A DNA stretch of 64,000 nt from Candidatus Eisenbacteria bacterium. Its GTDB lineage: Bacteria > Eisenbacteria > RBG-16-71-46 > CAIMUX01 > JAHJDP01. The stretch is taken from NCBI GenBank assembly GCA_018831195.1, contig JAHJDP010000012.1:124001-188000 (forward strand). Reading direction: 5' to 3'. The translations under genes and the position numbers were made by a program. The notes below the pieces were generated by a model. The model did not search any database, was not told the origin of the DNA, and was given only the letters and a program-made list of their open reading frames with translations. Positions 1 through 7,549 of this stretch are shown here, in pieces (within the stretch, counting starts at the first letter, position 1; the number at the start of each line of letters is the position of its first letter).

Positions 1-1976
1 AATTCAAAGACGGCGCCGGGATCACCACCCAAACCGAGGGGATCGGCGGCGACATCCGCCACCATCAGCCGGCCGTATTGATCCAATAAAAGATCAATCG
101 GGTGAAGAAAGGGCTCACCGACACGAAGCGATTCAGGTTGATACGTTGACCGCGAGAGCTTATAAACACCGCCCGGCTCGTCCGGAAAGGGAAAGGGACG
201 CGGAACACCGACATCCGCGACATAGATCTGGTCGCCGGCTCCCAAGGCGACCGCGGCCGGCGTTCTCACGGGGAGCCCGGCGGCGAGGGGCGAAACCTCG
301 CCCCAGCCTGGATCCATGACAAAGATGGCGCCGGCTTCTCCTGCTACAATATCGGCTTTGGAATCGGCAATGATCAGGTAGCCGTCGGATCGGAACACCA
401 ATCCGGCGGGAGCAACCAATTGCTGCGACTCGGTGAGGGACACCAGCCCCCCAATACTTGTGTCGAGACTATAAATTCCCGTGGGGTCACTGACAACGAC
501 TGTCCAGGCATCCAGTGCGGCCGGCAACCCAACCCGCCACTCCATCTTGAAATCCGTCTGATTGGAGAGTCCCCGGATGTATTGTTCAACAGGAGTCCTT
601 GCATATTCCTCTACACGAATCCGGAATGTAATCAACTCCTGGGCGCCGGGAGCCAGAGAACTCGTCCAGCTGAGTCCCGGCAGATCCTGCAAATACTTGA
701 ATTCTCCGCTCGCGGCCACTTCCGATCCGGGTAATAATGTTATGCCGGTCTTGAAACTGTCGACGACCGTCAGCCGGCCCGTATCCTCATCTCCGGTATT
801 CCGCAGTTTCAGCCGCACCTCCATCGGATCACCTCGGCCGAGCGGCGGGCCGTTGAGATCCCCGACCGTAATCGTCGACGAGTCAAGGTCCGCGCCATAA
901 ACGGGAACCAGCGTTCTGCAGAGGACAAAGCCATCCCGGCTCCAGGTGCCCAAAACCTGGTTGGTTTCCGGGTCCATCTCAAAGACAGCCCCCTGACCAT
1001 CCTCCAGTTGAAGAGGATCGGCGGTGCGATCGAGTACAAATAGACGGCCATCCCGAAGCATCGCCACATCGACGGGATCGCGAAAGAATTGATGGCTGGC
1101 CAGGGTATCGGCAATCGTCAGGGTGGATCGGTCCACCAGGTAAACCGCTCCCGGCGCGCCGCCGATGCGGAAGGGATCCGAATCCCGGTCCAGCAAAATA
1201 TAGTCATCATCCGGCGTTCGTCGTAGCGATGTTAGGTTTGTGAAACCCGCCTGGGAGAAAAGGCACGTCATTTCAAATGTTGATGGATCCAGTCGGAAGA
1301 TAGCTCCCGGCCCTCCACCCACACCCAGCGGATCGGCCAAACGATCGAGAATAAGGTAGCTGCCGTCGAAATCCTCGATGATTCGAACCAGATCCCGGAA
1401 TTCCGGCGAAGAGGCGAGAATCTCCTCATACTGCGTTACCGGATCAATACGAAAAACGGCCCCGATCGGGGATCCCGTGCCGAGAGGATCGGCGCGCCGA
1501 TCCAAGACAATAAGGCGATTTTCGGAATCGACCAGGATACTGATCGGTTCAGAAAAACGAGGAGAAGCCGCCATAAGCTCCGCATCTTGCGACGGATAAT
1601 GATAGGGATCGATCCGGAAGACGGCCCCATTGTTATCTCCAAATCCTCTTGGATCAGCTTCGGCATCGGTCACATAAAGAAACTTCTGATGGGCCACAAA
1701 GAGATCTGTGGGATCGACAAAATCGGAAGGAGATGAGATGAGGATGACGGTATTCGCGACATCGGGATTGATGGTAAAGGCCGCTCCCGGATCTGAGTGA
1801 ATATGGTAGGGGTCTGACATCCGGTCCAAAACCATGAGATTGCCGGAGTAGAAACGCATTTCGCCGGGGGCGGGAGTGGAGACGAGGATGAGCAAGGCGA
1901 CCAGGATAGGGAAGCCACCTCGCAGAACCTTCCAGCCTGTTCGGAGATGTCGAGGGTCGCACTCGCAGCGGTACAT
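1..1976 (-). CDS. Exported beta-propeller repeat protein, C-terminus cut by window edge
   Basis: The minus strand is open from an ATG at 1976 to base 1 with no stop, giving about 658 residues. The N-terminus has a basic stretch followed by a hydrophobic core (residues about 20-38) ending in APGE, a Sec signal peptide. After it come repeats of about 60-75 residues, each with a hydrophobic strand (such as LIVLDRRADP) and a glycine-rich turn of the type GGxPGAVFRIDP, as in NHL/Vgb-like propellers. Residues about 360-490 interrupt them with a DUF11-like Ig fold (MEVRLKLRNTGDEDTG). A second propeller block then begins. A GAGAGAAAGGG stretch lies upstream of the ATG. The protein is probably secreted or surface exposed; its function is unknown. 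Because the window ends inside it, any C-terminal sorting domain is unseen. Confidence 0.8.
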   Translation of the reverse strand, partial: MYRCECDPRHLRTGWKVLRGGFPILVALLILVSTPAPGEMRFYSGNLMVLDRMSDPYHIHSDPGAAFTINPDVANTVILISSPSDFVDPTDLFVAHQKFLYVTDAEADPRGFGDNNGAVFRIDPYHYPSQDAELMAASPRFSEPISILVDSENRLIVLDRRADPLGTGSPIGAVFRIDPVTQYEEILASSPEFRDLVRIIEDFDGSYLILDRLADPLGVGGGPGAIFRLDPSTFEMTCLFSQAGFTNLTSLRRTPDDDYILLDRDSDPFRIGGAPGAVYLVDRSTLTIADTLASHQFFRDPVDVAMLRDGRLFVLDRTADPLQLEDGQGAVFEMDPETNQVLGTWSRDGFVLCRTLVPVYGADLDSSTITVGDLNGPPLGRGDPMEVRLKLRNTGDEDTGRLTVVDSFKTGITLLPGSEVAASGEFKYLQDLPGLSWTSSLAPGAQELITFRIRVEEYARTPVEQYIRGLSNQTDFKMEWRVGLPAALDAWTVVVSDPTGIYSLDTSIGGLVSLTESQQLVAPAGLVFRSDGYLIIADSKADIVAGEAGAIFVMDPGWGEVSPLAAGLPVRTPAAVALGAGDQIYVADVGVPRPFPFPDEPGGVYKLSRSTYQPESLRVGEPFLHPIDLLLDQYGRLMVADVAADPLGLGGDPGAVFE

Positions 1977-2142
1977 ATGGCTTCAGCCCTTTCTCTCCCC
2001 CATCTGAAGCGGCCCTCGGGAAGAAGTCGTTCTCGATCTGGGATCTTGTCTCCCATATCATGATGCCCAGATTGGGCTATAAACGTCAACGGACTCAATT
2101 TGCTCCTAGGAGCTTCCGGTCAGAAAAAGCCGGTAGGGAGCC

Positions 2143-4356
2143 TTAACGACCGATTTTTAGCAGAAGGATGGTGAGATCATCCGATAAGGTGCCGGCCCCC
2201 GAGAAGGCCATGACATGGTTTTGGATCGAACCGACCGCCTCACGGGCATTCCGACCCGAAAGAGCTGTCTTTAAATGGGACAAGAGCCGGGCTTCGCCGT
2301 ACATCTCACCCTCGGGGGACTCCGCCTCCGTCAGCCCATCGGTATACAAGAGGAGGTTGTCACCCTTCTGCAAATGAATCTCTTCCTCCTGATATGCGAC
2401 GCCTGGAACCACGCCAAGGACCACCCCACCCTCTTTGAGAAAACTCGTCGCACCGGATACTGAAATCAATATCGGATAATTATGGCCCGCACTCGCGTAG
2501 GTTAGCCGCCGTTGACGAGCGTCAACAATCGCAAGGAAGCAGGTGACGAATTGGTCTGAGGAGGTCGATTGGCAGAGCAGATGATTGAGACTCGTAAGGA
2601 TGGGCCCCGCCGTCGCGTCGGTTTGAGTTAATGTCCGGATACCGGCCGCAACCATGCTCATCAGCAGCGCTGCAGGAACCCCCTTTCCGGAGACATCGGC
2701 GATAGCCAAGGCATAGCGATCCCGCGGGAGGGGCAACACATCGAAATAATCCCCGCCCACATGCAAGGACGGAATCTGCACGCCCCACATTTCCAAGCCG
2801 TTGCCTTGGGGAAAGGCGCTGGGAAGGATTGATTGCTGAATTCTGCGGGCGAGGGCGAGCTGTTCCTCCCAGTGCGCTTTGTCCACACTAGTGCGGAGTA
2901 ACTCGGCGTTCTTTATCGCCAAGGCCAGGTACCCCACCAAGGTTCTGACCAGGACGACCTCTTCCCGATTGAGTCGTTGCCGGGTGACCTTTCTCGCAAG
3001 AATCAAAGCGCCAAGAAGCTCGGAGCCGCTTGGAATCGGAAAGACCAGCGAGGGCTGGACACCCTGCCATTGACGCACGCCCCAATCATCAAAATCCCGC
3101 CGCGTCAAAGGCCGGTTCTCATGCCAGTCGATAAGGTCGACGGGAAGGCGTCCCTGGAGCCACTTCAACGCTTCCGGATCCAGCAGATCCGAAGCCATTA
3201 GCTTAAATCCATCTCCATCCGGATCTTTTTGTATAAGCGCCGCTCCCTGCAAACCAAGTCCCTCGATGAGAAGAGCGACCATCCGTTCAGCCTTCATGGG
3301 ACGCTCCGGCGATGAGACCAATTGCTGGGAGGCCAAGGCCAGAATCTGCCGGTGGTCTGTACGCGCGCCGATGAGAAGAGCATCCAAAAACGATTCCACC
3401 CTTTGTAATAGCGGTTGGAAGATGAGCAGAGCCAGAACAAGAAAGGCCGGATCCAAAATCTGGGTATCCACGCCGGCCAATCGAAGAGCCGCCTGCCCTA
3501 AATACCGGATCACCGCCAGATAGACTCCCACCGTGACCGCTGTGACAAGGGCATATAGGATGGATCGCCGGACCAGGCTGTGGAGATCCAGGAATTTGTA
3601 TTGAACGACCGCCAGAGCAATCGATCCGGTCCCCATGACCAGAGCGGCAACGAGTACAGATGAAGAAATGATCGGCTTCAGGTTGTATCCCATGAGGTCT
3701 GGAATGGGATACGCCACACTGTACAAGACGACACATGAGCCCAATCCGCCGAAGATCGTCTGGAGTTGTCGTCGGATGGTCGGATTGGTGGCTCTTTTGA
3801 GGCTACGGAGGATAAAGCCGAGACTCGCAGCCATATAGGCGAGATTCACCAGGGAGAACAGCTTCTGATGAGACTTCACAAGCAGTGATAGAAAAACTTG
3901 AAAGACGGAGAGAAGTGGATTGAAAAATCCCGAGACGGTGAGGAGGGCGTCTAAGCCGAGATCGGGACCGAGATACGACGAGCCGAGGATGATGAGAAAG
4001 TGAAAGGCATGCGGGACAAGGATCATGATTTCCAGACTTGGATATCGCCGGAGGATCGGCAATTCCTGGGGGAAGAGCACCGACATGAGCAGGAGGGCCG
4101 GAAAGAAAAACTCCCAGAGATAGGCGAAATTCCTGACAAAATCGATCTGGGATGGTGTTCCCGCGGATTGGAGGAGAAGGAGCAGAAAGCTGGAGGATCC
4201 CAACAGAGCGCCCAGCGCCGCGCTGGACAAAAGAAGAGCGGCAACTTGGTTCAGCCTCTGGCGCGGCGCCTCCCGGAAAATGACCATCCCCAGGAGAAGG
4301 TTTAAAACCCCAACCACCAGATTGACCGCGCCAAGGATCAGTTCGTATGAAGACAC
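2143..4356 (-). CDS. Membrane-bound SpoIIE/RsbU-type PP2C phosphatase with GAF domain
   Basis: The 737-residue protein begins at a GTG. Residues 1 to about 290 form around seven hydrophobic segments, like the N-terminal 7TM region of some histidine kinases. Residues about 330-475 look like a GAF domain (RTDHRQILALASQQLV onward). Residues about 510-737 are a SpoIIE/PP2C phosphatase with the metal-binding motifs GGDYFDVLPL and IADVSGKG and the late motif YTDGLTEAESPEGE. Proteins of this family dephosphorylate anti-sigma-factor antagonists in partner-switching pathways. No antagonist or anti-sigma kinase is visible nearby, so the substrate is unknown. The gene is separated by 127 bases from the HEPN-like gene upstream. 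Confidence 0.9.
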   Translation of the reverse strand: MSSYELILGAVNLVVGVLNLLLGMVIFREAPRQRLNQVAALLLSSAALGALLGSSSFLLLLLQSAGTPSQIDFVRNFAYLWEFFFPALLLMSVLFPQELPILRRYPSLEIMILVPHAFHFLIILGSSYLGPDLGLDALLTVSGFFNPLLSVFQVFLSLLVKSHQKLFSLVNLAYMAASLGFILRSLKRATNPTIRRQLQTIFGGLGSCVVLYSVAYPIPDLMGYNLKPIISSSVLVAALVMGTGSIALAVVQYKFLDLHSLVRRSILYALVTAVTVGVYLAVIRYLGQAALRLAGVDTQILDPAFLVLALLIFQPLLQRVESFLDALLIGARTDHRQILALASQQLVSSPERPMKAERMVALLIEGLGLQGAALIQKDPDGDGFKLMASDLLDPEALKWLQGRLPVDLIDWHENRPLTRRDFDDWGVRQWQGVQPSLVFPIPSGSELLGALILARKVTRQRLNREEVVLVRTLVGYLALAIKNAELLRTSVDKAHWEEQLALARRIQQSILPSAFPQGNGLEMWGVQIPSLHVGGDYFDVLPLPRDRYALAIADVSGKGVPAALLMSMVAAGIRTLTQTDATAGPILTSLNHLLCQSTSSDQFVTCFLAIVDARQRRLTYASAGHNYPILISVSGATSFLKEGGVVLGVVPGVAYQEEEIHLQKGDNLLLYTDGLTEAESPEGEMYGEARLLSHLKTALSGRNAREAVGSIQNHVMAFSGAGTLSDDLTILLLKIGR

Positions 4357-4483
4357 ACGCTACCCCGGTTCTCAAGATCAGCCGGCGAGAAAAGGGAACA
4401 GGTGTGACAAAGAGAATCCTGATTGAGATCGGGGAGGCCCGATAAGCGGCGGCGGATCGTGCCGCCATCCGGTCTTTCAGGAA

Positions 4484-5152
4484 TCAGTCTCTTCTTTTGG
4501 GGCGTGTCTCACGAGGTCTAAAAGGATAAGGGCTGTCCGGCCGCCGGCGAGGCATCGAATCGGGCGTCGTCCATGGCCGCTCGTTTCCCTCGCGTCCGGG
4601 AGACCGGCGAGCTGGAGGAAAATCTCTATCCCCCCGATCGATCGGTCGCTGGAAATCATCAAAATTCGGTTGCGGCGGTTCATCCTCCAGTTCAATCTCC
4701 TCCATCGGAGGAATGGGAGGAAGATCCGGGATAGCAAGAAGTTCACGAACCCGATTGCAGAAGACTTCAGAGTTACGAAGAATCGCCTGGGTATCCTGAA
4801 AATGACACCGGGCTCCTTCATAGACGAGATCCTTCTGTTCTTTTGCAAGAGAGAGAACATCAACCAGATGTCTCTCCAGCTCTTCTGGTTCGACAAAAAG
4901 CTTTTTGAGGCCGGTTAGTAGGGAATACATATTCGTATCCCGATAACCCTTTTTGCGAATGAGAGTTCTTGCGGATCTGAACATGGCGAAATAGCTTTGT
5001 ACGAGACAATCTTCAAACCGTTTCTCGGCAAAGCATGTCCGGGCGCGAGTCAGCTCCTCCTCGGCCGTCAGGATTTCTTTCTTGATCTCATCGATATCCG
5101 GCTCGACTGGTTTGAGCCGACCCTTTTTTATACAATCTTCAAACGGATCCAA
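4484..5152 (-). CDS. HEPN-domain-like protein with Pro/Arg-rich tail
   Basis: The 222-residue protein starts at TTG 5152, preceded by AGGAG at six bases, so the TTG is preferred. Residues about 20-135 are helical and resemble HEPN/UPF0332 proteins (EKRFEDCLVQSYFAMFRSAR, followed by a basic loop and more helices). The R-x4-6-H motif of HEPN ribonucleases is not visible, so it is unlikely to be a classical HEPN RNase toxin. Residues about 145-222 are low-complexity, acidic and proline-rich and then arginine-rich, probably disordered. No MNT nucleotidyltransferase partner is adjacent. Another possible reading is a TPR-like helical adaptor. Function unknown. Confidence 0.65.
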   Translation of the reverse strand: MDPFEDCIKKGRLKPVEPDIDEIKKEILTAEEELTRARTCFAEKRFEDCLVQSYFAMFRSARTLIRKKGYRDTNMYSLLTGLKKLFVEPEELERHLVDVLSLAKEQKDLVYEGARCHFQDTQAILRNSEVFCNRVRELLAIPDLPPIPPMEEIELEDEPPQPNFDDFQRPIDRGDRDFPPARRSPGREGNERPWTTPDSMPRRRPDSPYPFRPRETRPKRRD

Positions 5153-5526
5153 CTTAGCTCCTGTCCTTTTTATATCTGGTTTGTGTCACCTTTCATGAGG
5201 TACTTTTAAGCAAACCAGCTCTTAAAAAGAATTTCAAGCCCTTAAGTGTACACGTCCAACAACTTTCACACCCGCCTATTGAAATTCGGCTCGAAAAGTA
5301 CACGGTCGGACCATAAACCGAATCATCGGCCTGCAATGAGAGTCCAGGACTTCCATCGCCTTTATATTCTGTGATGAATGATAAAGGAATCCAGTCAATT
5401 ATTCGAACCATATCTATTTTACGTGCCTTCCACCTCCAGGGTTTCCTGGAGGATTCCCTGGGACCTTCACGGGTTTTTCTCCGCCTTTGTCGAGGGTTCT
5501 CCCGAGGATTCGATAGGTTTTTAGTA
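5153..5526. other. Intergenic stretch without a convincing gene
   Basis: These 374 bases lie between the response regulator and the HEPN-like gene. Open frames here (5193-5564 minus, 5371-5703 plus) have no recognisable protein features, and both run into the response regulator. The part near 5160-5300 is more AT-rich. The only clear element is the inverted repeat at 5433-5452. Confidence 0.6.
5433..5452. repeat. Perfect 8-bp inverted repeat (hairpin)
   Basis: CCTCCAGG, a four-base loop GTTT, then CCTGGAGG form a perfect hairpin about 75 bases downstream of the response-regulator stop. It could end or stabilise that transcript. No T-run follows on either strand, so it is not a textbook Rho-independent terminator. 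Confidence 0.5.
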
Positions 5527-5919
5527 TTAACTCTGGCTTTGATTTTCGTTAAGACGCTTTTCAACCCGATCCATAAGGTCCTGTGGATTATAGGGCTTCA
5601 TGATAAACTCATCAGCGCCGACCGCGGAGCACCGCTCCCTCGCCTCCGCGGTTGTTCTTGCCGTGAGAATAAATACGGGAATCTTCGCTGTCGTCGATTG
5701 TGATTTCAGCCGCTGGCAAACCTCAAATCCGTCCATCTTCGGCATCATGAGATCCAGCAAAACAAGATCGGGTTTCTTCTCATCGGCCCTGGCAAGGGCC
5801 TCCACCCCATCGGAGGCGACAGCGACGTCATAGCCGTTCTTTCGGAGAAGGAGCTCCAGGAATCGCCGGAGCGCCGGCTCATCTTCAACGACAAGGATCG
5901 TCTTGCAATCCTTCTGCAT
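5527..5919 (-). CDS. Single-domain CheY-like response regulator
   Basis: The 130-residue protein is a bare receiver domain. The acidic pocket is E12/D13 (VVEDEPALRR), the phospho-acceptor is D56 (LVLLDLMMPKMDGFEVC), the switch threonine lies in FILTART, and the conserved lysine lies in FIMKPYNP. There is no output domain, so it acts by protein-protein interaction, as CheY/Spo0F-type proteins do. No histidine kinase is adjacent; the kinase at 17762-19045 is distant and sits with its own regulator. A GGGGGGTGA stretch precedes the ATG. Confidence 0.93.
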   Translation of the reverse strand: MQKDCKTILVVEDEPALRRFLELLLRKNGYDVAVASDGVEALARADEKKPDLVLLDLMMPKMDGFEVCQRLKSQSTTAKIPVFILTARTTAEARERCSAVGADEFIMKPYNPQDLMDRVEKRLNENQSQS

Positions 5920-6002
5920 TCACCCCCCGATACAACCCTTTCTCCCCGGGTCTGTTATCCAGACGAACCCTACCCTGCAATAGGATCCCCCACCCGGTCT
6001 GA

Positions 6003-7361
6003 TTATTTATGCAAAACCGCCTTCAAATATTCAGTGTAATTGAAGTTGGGTGAATTCTTGCTGTCATGACACTTTACGCACAACGCCTCGGTCACCTTTG
6101 GTGCCTCCGGACCGCGCACATGGTCCGTCCCAAAACCATGACAGGATTCACATTGTACATTCCTAAAATCAGGATCCGTCTTCGACGCGGAGAATCCGGA
6201 TGGATGATCGATTCCGGTCACATGGCAGGCGAGACATTTCTTGTCTTCAGCCTTGCCCTCGTCCATAAGAGAGGCGAAGGCATGGGCATGAGGCGTCTCT
6301 TTCCAATGATCATATTGCTTAACATGACACCGTTGGCAGTTTTCCCCGCCCAGATACCGTGTCCGATTGTCGGCTTGATCACGATTCGCGCTTGAGAGCT
6401 TGGCTGATTCCTGACGAATCAGCTTGAGCTCGGTATTGAGATTTTCCACGCGCTTATCAATATCCGCATTTAGATTGACCGCCGTATCGAGCGGGACATT
6501 GTCTCCACCCCAATCCAAAATCCTACCGTCGGTGGAAATAATGAGTCTGGAAACACCGGCCCACTGCCCGCGAATCCCAGACTCATTAATGATGACATCA
6601 CCTACCTGCCGGGGATGCCGGTCGCTCCGAGCGCGGTGACCGACAAGGGCCAAATCGATACCCGGCATGGATTGAACCAGCTTTTCGGTACTCCTCCCGT
6701 CCATGTGCGATAGAAGAACCACCAGCTCCGCCTTCTCCCTGGCCTCGGCGATAATGCCCGGAAGGGCATCCAGGGGGTCCTCAAAAATGATCTCCATATC
6801 ATCAGGAAGTGACGCTGAGGTGAACTCAGAGCTGCCGATGACCCCGACGAAGGCAATAGGGACATCGTCGATCGTCCTCACAATGAATGGCTCAGCCAAA
6901 GGTGTCGCGACGCCTTCCTTTATAAATTTCAGATTCGCTGAGACAAAGGGTATGGTATTCCGGCTCATAAACCGCTCGGTCTGAGCCCACTCCGTCAGCT
7001 CCCTTTCACCAAAGGTCGCCGCCACGGTGCCCATTTCTTCCATGATCCCAAAGATAAACTCGTTCTTCGCCTCGCCCACAACATCTTCAGAGGACACAAA
7101 ATCACCGAGGTCGAGTTGGATCGGAGTCTTACCTTCGGCCTTGAGTGCATCAATGAGTCCAGCCCGCCGGGCCAAACCGCCTTTCTGGCCGGAGTGTCAC
7201 CCACAGGGGGCGACTTCGCCCTGATTAGCCCCGAAGGAGACAAAAACCATTTCTGTATTAACGACCCGGGCGCCGTGTCCCCTCGACAGCGGGCTGCAGC
7301 CCACCACCAGGAGAATCAGCGCGGTCATGAAAATCGGCCCATATTGCCGGAGCTTCAACAT
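6003..7361 (-). CDS. Tetraheme metallophosphatase lipoprotein, putative selenoprotein (in-frame TGA at 7197-7199)
   Basis: Conventional reading gives a 390-residue ORF from an internal TTG at 7175. The same frame extends upstream through one TGA to an ATG at 7361 with a strong GGAGGGG site seven bases away, and the added residues form a lipoprotein signal ending in LVVGC (C22). The full product is 452 residues with codon 55 = TGA in the context APCG-U-HSGQKGGLARRA. As I recall the family, this position is the second cysteine of a conserved PCGC motif before GGLARRA, so selenocysteine replacing cysteine fits. Residues about 38-260 resemble a 5'-nucleotidase/calcineurin-like fold (LDLGDF, LSHMDG, GHRAR). 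Four c-heme sites follow: CQRCH 342, CLACH 376, CESCH 404 and CVKCH 428. It is a likely periplasmic or outer-membrane-anchored redox protein. Alternatives are a sequencing error or a recent nonsense mutation. Confidence 0.8.
7159..7192 (-). promoter_or_regulatory. Candidate bacterial SECIS element after the in-frame TGA
   Basis: Immediately 3' of the TGA at 7199-7197 the transcript can fold in two exclusive ways. One is CCGGCCA paired with TGGCCCGG (one bulged C) around an 11-base loop that starts with G and contains GGCGGT (7192-7167). The other is TTGGCCC paired with GGGCTGG around a three-base GGC loop 28 bases after the TGA (7175-7159). Known bacterial SECIS elements are hairpins at about this distance with a G at the start of the apical loop. 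Both pairings were found by eye; neither has been scored. Confidence 0.45.
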
Positions 7362-7549
7362 GCTCGACCCCTCCATCCATAGGTACTAAAGGTAATCTGC
7401 GAAAAAGACCAACCATTCTATATTAGAATGCTGATGCGGCACCTTCAAGACCCGATACAGGGCGATGATGGCTCGAATTTCCAGAAGCAGCCTCCCGGCA
7501 CCGCATCCTAAACACCCTTCATCTCTCAACGGTTCCGAACCCGCGAGGC

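Noticed and set aside
3803-4468. Minus-strand 221-residue frame
   Set aside because: It overlaps the phosphatase gene in another frame, without hydrophobic or domain pattern.
5193-5564. Minus-strand 123-residue frame in the intergenic region
   Set aside because: No start signal or protein features, and it overlaps the response regulator.
7176-7361. Pseudogene by nonsense mutation in the tetraheme protein
   Set aside because: The ribosome site, lipoprotein signal, PCG motif and all four heme sites are intact and only one base differs from Cys. Recoding is the simpler reading, although a sequencing error cannot be excluded.
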